Origin: CAADGU01 sp964581605
GTDB taxonomy: Bacteria > Chloroflexota > Anaerolineae > Promineifilales > Promineifilaceae
Length of the DNA: 54,003 nucleotides
NCBI GenBank assembly: GCA_964581605.1
Contig: CAZOPF010000031.1
Span: 1 to 54,003 of the forward strand
Direction of reading: 5' to 3'
Shown here: piece after piece, positions 25,247 through 33,972 of the stretch
Layout of the letters: every line of letters begins with the position of its first letter
How positions within the stretch are numbered: position 1 is the stretch's first letter
Program-made: the position numbers and the translations under genes
The notes under the pieces: model-generated
Databases searched by the model: none
What the model saw: the letters and a program-made list of their open reading frames with translations, nothing else
Told to the model about the DNA's origin: nothing

Positions 25247-26491
25247 ATGACCCAACCCGAACTCACCGTCACCTCCCCCACTCAGGCTGCCGAAGCGGCA
25301 ATAACACGGCCGTTACGCATCTTGATGATCGCGCCCACCTCCTTTTTTAGCGACTATGGCGGTCATATTCGCATTTTGGAGGAAATGCGGGTGTTGCAGT
25401 CTATGGAGCACGAAGTAGCCGTCGTTACCTATTATAAAGGAAGCGACATGCCGGGACTGGATATTCGTCGCACACGGCCGTTGCCCTGGCGCACCGATTA
25501 CGAAGTCGGCTCTTCTCGCCATAAACTGGTATTTGATGTGTACCTGGCAGCACAATCGTTAATCGAGGCCCTCCGTTACCGGCCAGATGTGGTGCATGGG
25601 CATATGCACGAGGGGGCGATCATTGGCAGTGTGGTGGCCAAGCTGCTCCGGGCGCCATTAGTCTTCGATTTTCAAGGCAGTCTGTCGGCGGAAATGGTAG
25701 ATCATAAGTTTCTGGCAAAGGGCGGCCGTGTCTACCCCTGGGTCTTCCGCCTGGAAAAGTTCATCAACCGGCGGCCATCGGCTATCCTCACCAGTTCCCG
25801 TCAGGCCACCAACCTGCTGCAAGATGAATTTGGCGTGCCTACCCAACGCCTCCAGCCATTGCCCGATTGCGCCGACACCACCCGTTTCAACCCCGAAAAC
25901 TTTACGGCTGAGGCCAAACAAAACCTTAAGCAAAGACTCAGGTTGCCGCTGAATGTTCCCATTGTAGCCTATCTTGGCCTGCTCACCGACTATCAAGGTA
26001 TCCCCCACCTGCTACAAGCCGCCGCCAAACTAAAACAAACGGGTGAATCAGTTCACTTTCTCATCATGGGCTACCCAAACGTAGACCACTACAAGCTGCT
26101 GGCAAAGCAGCATAAGGTGGCGGATATTGTCACCTTTACTGGCAAAGTGGAATATCGAGACGCGCCACTGTATCTTTCACTGGGTGATATTGCCGTTGCG
26201 CCAAAAATGTCCAGCACAGAGGGCAGCGGCAAGCTGCTGAACTATATGGCGCTGGCCCAGCCAGTGGTGGCCTATGATTCCCCCGTCCACCGGGAATATC
26301 TGGCTGACCTGGGTGTGTATGCGCCATCAGGAGATGTGAATGCGCTGGCGGAGGCGATCAGGGGATTGTTACATGCGCCGGATTACGGCCGTGCCCTCGG
26401 CCAACAGCTACGTCAGCGCGCCATCACCGAATATAGCTGGCAACGTGCCGGTGAAGAGATCGTCAGCCTGTATCGCCGTTTGACAAAGTAG
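25247..26491 (+). CDS. Family 4 glycosyltransferase
   Basis: The 414-residue protein has the GT-B double Rossmann layout: an N-terminal half with SDYGGHIRILEEM and DVVHGHMHEGAI, and a C-terminal donor-binding half with LKQRLRLP, VAYLGLLTDYQGIPHLLQA, VTFTGKVEYRD and PKMSSTEGSGKLLNYMALAQPVVA. The last contains the E(x7)-type sugar-nucleotide motif region. It is probably an envelope or exopolysaccharide sugar transferase; donor and acceptor cannot be told. The start is ATG 25247, just after the heptamer hairpin. A hairpin at 26568-26602 follows. Confidence 0.92.
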   Translation: MTQPELTVTSPTQAAEAAITRPLRILMIAPTSFFSDYGGHIRILEEMRVLQSMEHEVAVVTYYKGSDMPGLDIRRTRPLPWRTDYEVGSSRHKLVFDVYLAAQSLIEALRYRPDVVHGHMHEGAIIGSVVAKLLRAPLVFDFQGSLSAEMVDHKFLAKGGRVYPWVFRLEKFINRRPSAILTSSRQATNLLQDEFGVPTQRLQPLPDCADTTRFNPENFTAEAKQNLKQRLRLPLNVPIVAYLGLLTDYQGIPHLLQAAAKLKQTGESVHFLIMGYPNVDHYKLLAKQHKVADIVTFTGKVEYRDAPLYLSLGDIAVAPKMSSTEGSGKLLNYMALAQPVVAYDSPVHREYLADLGVYAPSGDVNALAEAIRGLLHAPDYGRALGQQLRQRAITEYSWQRAGEEIVSLYRRLTK

Positions 26492-26567
26492 ACGGCCGTC
26501 AATATAATCCTCGCTCGCAGTTTAGCAGGGGTGATGAATTGAAGCCTTCTACACCAGGATGACACCA

Positions 26568-26608
26568 AAGGGGTGCGACAAACAAAAAAGGTTGCACCCC
26601 TTCTTTTT
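26568..26608 (+). terminator. Terminator or attenuator upstream of rpoB
   Basis: AAGGGGTGC (26568-26576) pairs with GCACCCCTT (26594-26602) around a 17-base A-rich loop, followed by CTTTTTGG. It may end the glycosyltransferase transcript or attenuate rpoB. Confidence 0.6.
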
Positions 26609-26681
26609 GGTTATAGGGATTGTTTGTTATTGGGGCGTGGCCTCATGTCCGCCCACATTTTTCAGGGAACAGGGATATTAA

Positions 26682-29600
26682 ATGTCTAAATTACCCATAA
26701 AAAGTTATGCCCGCATGACGGATTTGTTGGAACTGCCAACATTGATTGACGTGCAATTGAATTCCTTTCAGCAATTCATTGACGAAGGTCTGGCAGAGTT
26801 ATTTGATGAAGTGTCACCTATCGAAAGTTTTAGCGGCGACCTCAAGCTTTATTTCCCCAGCAAACACAAAGAAACCGAAGGTTTTGACCTGAAATACTGG
26901 TTTGGCGAGCCAAAATACTCCGTGGAAGAGTGCGTCGAACGGGATATGAGCTATGCTGCGCCGTTGTATGTAAAGGCGCTCCTCTACAGCACCGACCTGG
27001 ATCAGCCCATTGTGCAAGACATTTTCATGGGTGACTTTCCGCTAATGACCCAGGCGGGCACGTTTATCATCAATGGCACGGAGCGCGTGGTGGTGAGCCA
27101 GTTAATCCGCTCGCCAGGCGCCTATTTTGAAGCCCAGGAAGAACGCACCACGGGACGGCCGTTGGCCATGGCCAAATTGATCCCCGACCGGGGCGCCTGG
27201 ATTGAATTTGAAACCCGCAAAACCGATTACCTGACCGTCAAATTTAACCGCAAACGCACCGTCCCTGTGACGCTCTTTCTGCGGGCGCTGGCGGCCGTGA
27301 AAGATGGCCTGGACAACCCCATTCTGAAATCTGGCAGCGATGAAGAGTTGTTTGCCCTGTTTGAAGATGTGGATACCAACGGCGAACATCTTTACATTCA
27401 AGGCAGCATTGAGCAAGAACCACCCTGGAACCAGGACAAACCGCTGGCGCAGCAGGCGCTCATTGAGTTTTACAAACGAATGCGCCCTGGCGACCCGCCC
27501 ACGCTGGAAAATGCAGAACAATATCTCTTCGAGCAATTGTTTGATCCCCGCCGTTATGATCTGGCGCGGGTCGGCCGTTATAAGCTGAACAAGCGCCTGA
27601 ATTTGAAGGAGATTATCCCCGAAGAACACCGCACCCTGACGCAACATGACATTGTGAAAGTGGTGCGCCACATGATTCGCATCAACAACGGGCTGGAAGG
27701 GCCGGATGATATTGACCATCTGGGCAATCGGCGCGTGAAAACGGTGGGGGAACTGCTGCAGGCCAAACTGCGTGTGGGGCTGCGCCGCATGGAACGGGTG
27801 GTGAAGGAGCGCATGTCTATTCGGGACAGCGAAACCATTACCCCCATTTCGTTGGTAAATATCCGCCCGGTAGTGGCGGCCGTGCGTGAATTTTTTGGCA
27901 GTTCGCAGTTGAGCCAGTTCATGGAGCAGGCCAACCCATTGGCAGAATTGACCCACAAACGCACACTATCCGCCTTAGGCCCCGGTGGTTTGCGCCGGGA
28001 ACGAGCCGGTTTTGAGGTGCGTGATGTGCATCATAGCCATTACGGCCGTATCTGCCCCATTGAAACCCCGGAAGGGCCAAACATCGGGTTGATTGGGCGG
28101 TTGGCGGCTTACGGCCGTGTCAACCGTTACGGCTTCATCGAAACCCCCTACCGCCGGGTCTACAACACCCTGCCCGCCAGTTCGGATGCCCTGGTTGGGC
28201 ACACCGCCTTTACCAACATCGTCAACCCCGATACCGGCGAAATCATTGTCGCCGCGGAGGAGGCGATCACGGCCGATCATGTAGCGGCTTTGCGGCAGGC
28301 GGGCATTGAAACCGTCGCCGTCACCCCCTTCGTCACCAACGAAATCACCTATATGTCCGCCGACGAAGAAGACCATTACACCATCGCCCAGGCCAATGCT
28401 CGCCTGGATGAGAGCGGTCAGTTTATTGACAAACGGGTTTCTTCCCGCCGCAATCAGCAGTTCCGCTTCTCATCCGTGCAGCGTATTGATTTTATAGATG
28501 TGGCTCCGCGCCAGATTGTGGGCATTTCCGCCGCTTTGATCCCCTTCCTGGATCACGATGACGCCAACCGCGCCCTGATGGGTTCCAACATGCAGCGCCA
28601 GGCCGTACCCCTGCTCAAGCCGGATGTGCCAGTAGTCAGCACGGGCATGGAACGACATGCGGCCGTGAACTCCGGTCAGATTATCCTGGCGGATCAGGAT
28701 TGCGAAGTGGTCAGCGTTACCGGCGACAAAATTGTGGTAGTCAGTGAAGATGGGCCGCGCACCTACAATTTACGCAAATACACCCGTTCTAACCAGAGTA
28801 CCTGCATTGACCAGCGTCCCGTCGTCGTGAAAGGGCAGCGCCTCAAGAAGGGGGATGTGTTGGCCGACAGCTCGTCTACGGCCTATGGCGAACTGGCTTT
28901 AGGGCAGGATGTGGTGGTCGCTTTCCTTTCCTGGGAGGGTGGCAACTTTGAAGACGCTATTCTGGTAAGCGAACGGCTGGTACGCGAAGATTTCTTCACT
29001 TCTGTCCACATCGAAAAGCACGAAGTAGAGGCGCGTGATACCAAATTGGGCCCGGAAGAGATCACCTACGACATTCCCAACGTCAGCGAAGACGCACTGA
29101 AAGACCTGGATGAGCGGGGCATTATTCGCGTCGGGGCCGATGTAAACGAGATGGATATTTTGGTGGGCAAGATTACTCCCAAAGGTGAAAAAGAACTCAG
29201 CCCGGAAGAAAAGTTGTTGCGGGCCATTTTTGGCGATAAGGCCCGCGAAGTGAAAGATTCCAGCCTGCGCCTGCCGCATGGGGCACGCGGCAAGGTGGTG
29301 GATGTGCATGTCTTTGATCGCCAGCACGACCGTGACTTGCCGGCCGGTGTGGAGACGATGGTGCGGGTGAGTGTAGCACAACGCCGGAAGCTGGCCGTTG
29401 GGGATAAGATGGCCGGCCGACATGGCAACAAAGGCGTCATTTCTAAGGTGGTGCCGATAGAAGATATGCCCTATCTGCAAGACGGCACGCCGATTGACAT
29501 TATCCTCAGTCCGTTGGGTGTGCCCGGCCGTATGAACATTGGGCAGGTGTTGGAAACGCATCTGGGTTGGGCCGCTTCACGCCTGGGCTTCCGCGCCATT

Positions 29601-30617
29601 ACGCCTGTGTTTGACGGGGCCAATGAGACAGAGATTGCCTCGGAATTAGCCCGTGCCTGGTTGATGGAACGCGCCTGGCAAACGGCCGTTGAATGGGCCT
29701 GGGATTGGCTCCAGGAAATTGATTACAACCTCCATTCGCTGAAAGATGACAATGAGGCGCGTCGTCTCTTTATTACCAGTTGGCTGGGTGAGCAGGGATA
29801 CGACATTGAGCGGTTGGAGGTGGACGAACCGTTTGCCCGTTACGCCGTAACCAAAGAATGGCTGAACGGCCGTGACTGGAATGGTGAACAAATTTTGCCC
29901 GATGATTGGAACACCTCACGCAAATTAGACCGGGCGTTGAGCAATGAATCGGCCATTGAATGTTGTGTGCGTGAGTGGTATGGCTACATGCTCGAAAAAT
30001 ATGGCGACGATTTGCCCGAATCGGTGAAAGTTGACCCACGCCAGGCAGAACTGGCAACTTTGCAAGAACTGGCAACTGTGATCATGACCGAAACGCATGA
30101 GCCACTGCCCACTTTGGGCAAAGAAAAACTGATTGCCGGGCAGTCAGGCAAACCGTTTGATCAACCTGTTACGGTGGGCGTCTTGCACATGCTTAAGCTG
30201 GCCCACCTGGTTGAAGACAAAGCCCACGCCCGTTCCACCGGCCCGTATTCGCTGGTGACACAGCAGCCGTTGGGTGGTAAGGCGCAGTTTGGTGGGCAAC
30301 GGTTTGGTGAGATGGAAGTGTGGGCGCTGGAAGCGTATGGGGCCGCTTACACGTTGCAAGAAATGTTGACCGTTAAATCAGATGATGTGCAGGGCCGGGT
30401 GAAGACGTATGAGGCCATTGTGAAAAATGAGCCAATTGAAGAGCCTGGCGTACCGGCGTCATTCCGTGTATTGGTCAAGGAATTACAAAGCCTGGGCCTG
30501 GCTGTGGAAGCGGTTACTGAATCTGGTGATGTCGTCCGGTTTGGCAAGGAAGATGACAAGCGTAACCGCAAACATGCCGGCACGGGGTTAATGGATCTGG
30601 CACGTAACCGCAGATAA
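26682..30617 (+). CDS. rpoB: DNA-directed RNA polymerase beta subunit
   Basis: The 1311-residue protein matches RpoB throughout: RSPGAYFE, the rifampicin-pocket region (residues about 405-432), ALGPGGL, RDVHHSHYGRICPIETPEGPNIG, KVVPIEDMPYL, LGVPGRMNIGQ, and the C-terminal GGKAQFGGQRFGEMEVWALEAYGA. AGGGA lies upstream of the ATG. Three features are unusual. No rpoC follows and no rplL or rplJ precedes it. In the rifampicin pocket, positions equivalent to E. coli D516 and R529 are E415 and T428. About 150 extra residues (roughly 985-1140, Trp/Glu/Asp-rich) lie between the VFDGA region and GQSGKPFDQPV. All core motifs are intact, so this is a working-length subunit. A hairpin terminator follows. 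Confidence 0.98.
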   Translation: MSKLPIKSYARMTDLLELPTLIDVQLNSFQQFIDEGLAELFDEVSPIESFSGDLKLYFPSKHKETEGFDLKYWFGEPKYSVEECVERDMSYAAPLYVKALLYSTDLDQPIVQDIFMGDFPLMTQAGTFIINGTERVVVSQLIRSPGAYFEAQEERTTGRPLAMAKLIPDRGAWIEFETRKTDYLTVKFNRKRTVPVTLFLRALAAVKDGLDNPILKSGSDEELFALFEDVDTNGEHLYIQGSIEQEPPWNQDKPLAQQALIEFYKRMRPGDPPTLENAEQYLFEQLFDPRRYDLARVGRYKLNKRLNLKEIIPEEHRTLTQHDIVKVVRHMIRINNGLEGPDDIDHLGNRRVKTVGELLQAKLRVGLRRMERVVKERMSIRDSETITPISLVNIRPVVAAVREFFGSSQLSQFMEQANPLAELTHKRTLSALGPGGLRRERAGFEVRDVHHSHYGRICPIETPEGPNIGLIGRLAAYGRVNRYGFIETPYRRVYNTLPASSDALVGHTAFTNIVNPDTGEIIVAAEEAITADHVAALRQAGIETVAVTPFVTNEITYMSADEEDHYTIAQANARLDESGQFIDKRVSSRRNQQFRFSSVQRIDFIDVAPRQIVGISAALIPFLDHDDANRALMGSNMQRQAVPLLKPDVPVVSTGMERHAAVNSGQIILADQDCEVVSVTGDKIVVVSEDGPRTYNLRKYTRSNQSTCIDQRPVVVKGQRLKKGDVLADSSSTAYGELALGQDVVVAFLSWEGGNFEDAILVSERLVREDFFTSVHIEKHEVEARDTKLGPEEITYDIPNVSEDALKDLDERGIIRVGADVNEMDILVGKITPKGEKELSPEEKLLRAIFGDKAREVKDSSLRLPHGARGKVVDVHVFDRQHDRDLPAGVETMVRVSVAQRRKLAVGDKMAGRHGNKGVISKVVPIEDMPYLQDGTPIDIILSPLGVPGRMNIGQVLETHLGWAASRLGFRAITPVFDGANETEIASELARAWLMERAWQTAVEWAWDWLQEIDYNLHSLKDDNEARRLFITSWLGEQGYDIERLEVDEPFARYAVTKEWLNGRDWNGEQILPDDWNTSRKLDRALSNESAIECCVREWYGYMLEKYGDDLPESVKVDPRQAELATLQELATVIMTETHEPLPTLGKEKLIAGQSGKPFDQPVTVGVLHMLKLAHLVEDKAHARSTGPYSLVTQQPLGGKAQFGGQRFGEMEVWALEAYGAAYTLQEMLTVKSDDVQGRVKTYEAIVKNEPIEEPGVPASFRVLVKELQSLGLAVEAVTESGDVVRFGKEDDKRNRKHAGTGLMDLARNRR

Positions 30618-30646
30618 AAAGCCCTGAATGGGCAGCAAGAGATGGT

Positions 30647-30686
30647 TGCGTAACTATCTGGTGAAGCCAGGCCAGATAGTTACGCA
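30647..30686 (+). terminator. Probable rpoB terminator
   Basis: A perfect 15-base inverted repeat (TGCGTAACTATCTGG, 30647-30661, with 30672-30686) has a 10-base loop and is followed by an A run rather than a T run. Its position 30 bases after the rpoB stop suggests termination or 3'-end protection. Confidence 0.6.
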
Positions 30687-30815
30687 CCAAAAAACTTTTG
30701 GCCTGAAAACCAAAGTTGTGTTATTTTCTCCTCTACGATAGCCTGCCATTCTCGGCGGCAGGTTGCCCGATAAAGCAATTGACAAGCCCTATATTTTCTG
30801 AAAAGAGGTGAAACG

Positions 30816-32462
30816 ATGGCTAAAGGAATCGCGCCCCCCGAAGTGCGCACCACAGCTGGTGTGGTGCAAGGTTTGCATCAGGACAGAGATCAGATCGCCG
30901 TTTTTAAGGGTATTCCCTATGCAGCCCCGCCGGTTGGCCCGCTGCGCTGGCGGCCGCCCCAACCGGCCATCCCCTGGGAAGGTGTGCGCCCGGCCACATC
31001 ATACGGCCCAACCGCTTTTCAGTTAGCAACGGGCTTTGAGAAATTTATGAATGCGCTGGTGGTGGGGCAGGGGTGGAATGGCTTGAAGACCGAGGCGGTT
31101 AAGCTGCTCTTCAAAGTTGTGCCCAAACCCAAAGAGAGTGAAGATTGTTTATACCTGAATGTGCGCACACCGTTGTTGGGTGGCGACGGCCGTCTCCCGG
31201 TTATGGTCTGGATTCATGGCGGCGACCATCAGGATGGCAGCGGCGGCGAGATTTTTTATGACAGTAACGCCCTGGCGCATCGGGGCGTCGTTGTCGTTAC
31301 CATTAACTATCGTCTGGGCCTGATGGGCTACTTTGCCCATCCAGAGTTGAGCCAGGAATCGCCACAGGGCGTCTCCGGCAACTACGGTACGCTCGACCAG
31401 ATGGCTGCCCTGCGTTGGGTGCAGGAAAACATCAGCGCCTTTGGCGGCGATCCGGATAATGTGACCATTTTTGGCGAATCGGCCGGAGGCGAATCGGTGG
31501 CGCACATGCTTACCTCGCCACTGGCGCGCGGGCTGTTCCACAAAGCGATCATGCAAAGCCCCGGCAATTCCGGGCAGATGATGTTCTTGCAGCAGCCTTT
31601 CTTGAACCGGCCAGCGCTGGAAACGATTGGGCGCGATTTTGCCACGCAGTTGGTGGGTGATAACCAGAACCAATTAGAGCAACTGCGCCAGATACCGGCT
31701 GCCACGCTGTATAAACAGTGGCGGGCGTTGGAAAAATTCCATCGTTTCCATCCGGTTGTAGATGGCTATGTGCTGCTGAAGACGCCGCCCGCTGCCTTTC
31801 GGGATGGCGATCAGGCACGCGTGCCGCTCATCGTGGGCAGCAACGCCGATGAAGGTACCTTGCTGTATCCCATTTTTCCCTCGCCGGTGGCTGAATTTGG
31901 TCGGGACGAGATTCAACCAACACAAATTGCCGATCTCATTCGCCAGGAGTTTGGCGCGGATAGTGACGCACTTTTTGCGCTCTATCCGGGTCTGGAAAAG
32001 GGTGAGGAACGGGCGAGTATGGCGCTAATGGGTGATAGTTTCTTTGGCGCGGTGGTGGATTTTTATGCGGCGCAGGCGGCCAAAGCCGGGCAGCCGGTTT
32101 ACAATTACTTTTTCACGCGCACGCCGCCATCTGCCAGACAAACGGCCGGGGCTTACCATGCGGCCGAGCTTTCGTTTGTGCATGGCAGCAAAATACCGCT
32201 GTTTGACCACACGCCAGATGACGAGGGGTTGGCGCAGGTGATGGGTGATTATTGGACGCAGTTTGCCGGTAAGGGCGACCCTAATTTGCCAGGGCGTCCG
32301 GCGTGGCCGCGTTATGATGTTATGGCCGTGCCCCAACAAATGCGCCTGGGCATTGGCAATCAATTGGGTGCAACGGATATAACCCGCGCCGCGCAGTACA
32401 AAATCATTCAACGGCGGTTGCACCGCCTGCTGGACGCCATGCCGCAACTGCAAACCGCGTAA
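30816..32462 (+). CDS. Type B carboxylesterase
   Basis: The 548-residue protein carries the family signatures FKGIPYAAPPVGPLRW and SEDCLYLNV. The nucleophile is S222 in FGESAGG, and the catalytic acid and histidine fall in later regions typical of the family (GSNADEGTLL; AELSFVHGS near the end). The oxyanion segment reads WIHGGDHQDG in place of the common HGGGF, which may alter the pocket. There is no signal peptide, so it is likely cytoplasmic. It hydrolyses esters of unknown origin. AGAGGTG lies upstream of the ATG. A 20-base palindrome begins immediately after its stop. Confidence 0.93.
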   Translation: MAKGIAPPEVRTTAGVVQGLHQDRDQIAVFKGIPYAAPPVGPLRWRPPQPAIPWEGVRPATSYGPTAFQLATGFEKFMNALVVGQGWNGLKTEAVKLLFKVVPKPKESEDCLYLNVRTPLLGGDGRLPVMVWIHGGDHQDGSGGEIFYDSNALAHRGVVVVTINYRLGLMGYFAHPELSQESPQGVSGNYGTLDQMAALRWVQENISAFGGDPDNVTIFGESAGGESVAHMLTSPLARGLFHKAIMQSPGNSGQMMFLQQPFLNRPALETIGRDFATQLVGDNQNQLEQLRQIPAATLYKQWRALEKFHRFHPVVDGYVLLKTPPAAFRDGDQARVPLIVGSNADEGTLLYPIFPSPVAEFGRDEIQPTQIADLIRQEFGADSDALFALYPGLEKGEERASMALMGDSFFGAVVDFYAAQAAKAGQPVYNYFFTRTPPSARQTAGAYHAAELSFVHGSKIPLFDHTPDDEGLAQVMGDYWTQFAGKGDPNLPGRPAWPRYDVMAVPQQMRLGIGNQLGATDITRAAQYKIIQRRLHRLLDAMPQLQTA

Positions 32463-32482
32463 GGCGATTTTGCAAAATCGCC
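32463..32482. repeat. Second copy of the dispersed 20-base palindrome
   Basis: GGCGATTTTGCAAAATCGCC is perfectly palindromic and starts at the base after the esterase stop codon. It matches the core of the palindrome at 20271-20294. Confidence 0.85.
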
Positions 32483-32506
32483 CTCCAGTAAAGACAGGAG
32501 GCCAAT

Positions 32507-32794
32507 ATGCCTTCTGTAGATGAAATGACCCAGACGATGATGCAAAATTGGCAGACAAAAACGGGCAAAAGTCTGGAAAAATGGGTGGCGATAGCCCGCA
32601 GTTTGGGGTTGAGTAAAAACCGTGACATTCTGAACCGCCTGAAAGATGAATATGGTCTGACCTATGCCTATGCCAATCTGATAGCCATCAAGGTGAGGGA
32701 GCAGAAGGGTGGGCCAAAGGAGGCAGGCGATCTGGCGGCGGCCCAATATGCGGGGGTGAAGGCAGGACTGCTGCCGGTGTATGCGGCGGTTTGA
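32507..32794 (+). CDS. DUF4287 small protein
   Basis: The 95-residue protein matches DUF4287: WQTKTGKSLEKWVAIARSLGL, then LKDEYGLTYAYANLIAIK. The ribosome site AGGAGG is seven bases upstream. The family is small, probably helical and of unknown function, and often sits next to DUF5655-type domains. No such domain is seen here. Its stop TGA lies in the first unit of a heptamer array. Confidence 0.85.
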   Translation: MPSVDEMTQTMMQNWQTKTGKSLEKWVAIARSLGLSKNRDILNRLKDEYGLTYAYANLIAIKVREQKGGPKEAGDLAAAQYAGVKAGLLPVYAAV

Positions 32795-32832
32795 TACGTG
32801 AGGCGTGACACCTGAAACATGACACCTGAAAC
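32791..32832 (+). repeat. Heptamer array, direct only
   Basis: Six contiguous 7-base units (GTGACAC, CTGAAAC and variants) contain both the TGA stop of the DUF4287 gene and the ATG of menA. Confidence 0.8.
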
Positions 32833-33754
32833 CCACTCCCTGACCACCACTAACAAACGCAAAGCGTGGATTAGCGCCATGCGGCTGCGCACGCTGCCGC
32901 TGGCGCTGGCCTGCATTATGCTGGGCGCATTTCTGGCGGCGGCGGATGGGAAGCTGGACGGGGTGGTGGTGGCGCTGTGTGTGCTGACGGCCGTGCTGCT
33001 GCAAATCCTCTCCAACCTGGCCAACGATTACGGCGACAGCCAGCATGGGGCCGACCATAGTGAACGGCTTGGTCCCGCCCGCGCCGTGCAATCCGGGGCG
33101 ATTACCTCTCAGGCGATGAAACGGGCGATGGGTTTGTTTGCGGCGCTCTCGGCCGTGTCCGGGTTGGCATTGGTCGTGGTGGCGTTTGGGTTAGAGGCGC
33201 TGCCGCTGGTGCTGCTGTTTTTGGCGTTGGGTGCGGCGTCCTTGTGGGCGGCGGTGAACTATACGGCCGGTAAACGGCCGTATGGTTACGCCGGGTTGGG
33301 CGATTTATTTGTGCTGCTGTTTTTTGGCTGGGTGGGTACGATTGGTACGTACTTTTTGCAAACGCAAACCTTTTCCTGGGCCTTGCTGTTACCTGCCAGT
33401 AGCGCCGGGCTGTTGGCGGTGGCCGTGCTGAATGTGAACAATATCCGCGATATAGAGTCTGACAAACAGGCGGGCAAACAGAGCATCCCGGTGCGGTTGG
33501 GGCCGGAACGCGCCCGTATCTATCATTGGTGTCTGCTCATCATGGCCTTTATGCTGGCGGGCATTTATGCCTGGTATACGTATCAATCGCTGTGGCAATT
33601 TTTGTTTGTGCTGGCGGCGCCGTTGCTCATGCGAAATGGCACGGCCGTCAGCCGCACCCACGACCCCCTCCGCCTCAATCCCCTGTTGAAGCAGATGGTG
33701 TTTACGGCCGTTATCTTTGACTTCCTGTTGGGTCTGGGGCAGGTCATGGGGTAA
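32819..33754 (+). CDS. menA: 1,4-dihydroxy-2-naphthoate polyprenyltransferase (MenA)
   Basis: The 311-residue UbiA-family membrane protein has about eight helices. Both Asp-rich motifs are clear: NDYGDSQHGAD near residue 70, and NIRDIESDKQAGK near residue 207, with SIPVRLG following as in MenA. It attaches the isoprenoid tail to dihydroxynaphthoate in menaquinone synthesis, so the host probably uses menaquinone. The assumed start ATG 32819 lies inside a heptamer array, and the first eight residues come from repeat sequence; the ATG at codon 21 (MRLRTLP) is an alternative start just before the first helix. No other men gene is in the window. Confidence 0.92.
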   Translation: MTPETHSLTTTNKRKAWISAMRLRTLPLALACIMLGAFLAAADGKLDGVVVALCVLTAVLLQILSNLANDYGDSQHGADHSERLGPARAVQSGAITSQAMKRAMGLFAALSAVSGLALVVVAFGLEALPLVLLFLALGAASLWAAVNYTAGKRPYGYAGLGDLFVLLFFGWVGTIGTYFLQTQTFSWALLLPASSAGLLAVAVLNVNNIRDIESDKQAGKQSIPVRLGPERARIYHWCLLIMAFMLAGIYAWYTYQSLWQFLFVLAAPLLMRNGTAVSRTHDPLRLNPLLKQMVFTAVIFDFLLGLGQVMG

Positions 33755-33883
33755 CACGGTAGTCCCGGCCAACCTCTTCACTCACATTCCTTCCACACAT
33801 GGAGAGTCCAGCAGAAAGCAGTTGCGAACAGGTGGGCCAGGCGAACAGGCGGCAACCTGAGCAGCCGCCATCACCCCGCTGGA

Positions 33884-33959
33884 GTTCACCGGCAAAGAAC
33901 ACAAAGAACACGAAGTTTTTCTCCTGGTCTTTGTGCTCCAGGTGCCCTTTGTGGTGAAC
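33884..33959. repeat. 9-base-unit repeat element with inverted ends
   Basis: Units of AAAGAACAC repeat in the left half, and CTTTGTGCTCC/CTTTGTGG in the right half. The ends GTTCACC (33884-33890) and GGTGAAC (33953-33959) are complementary. The element lies between convergent menA and ugd. Confidence 0.75.
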
Positions 33960-33972
33960 AATTAGTACGGGT

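Noticed and set aside
27102..27956. A 284-codon open frame antisense to rpoB
   Set aside because: It overlaps a strongly conserved gene and its translation has no recognisable domain; it is a by-product of codon bias.
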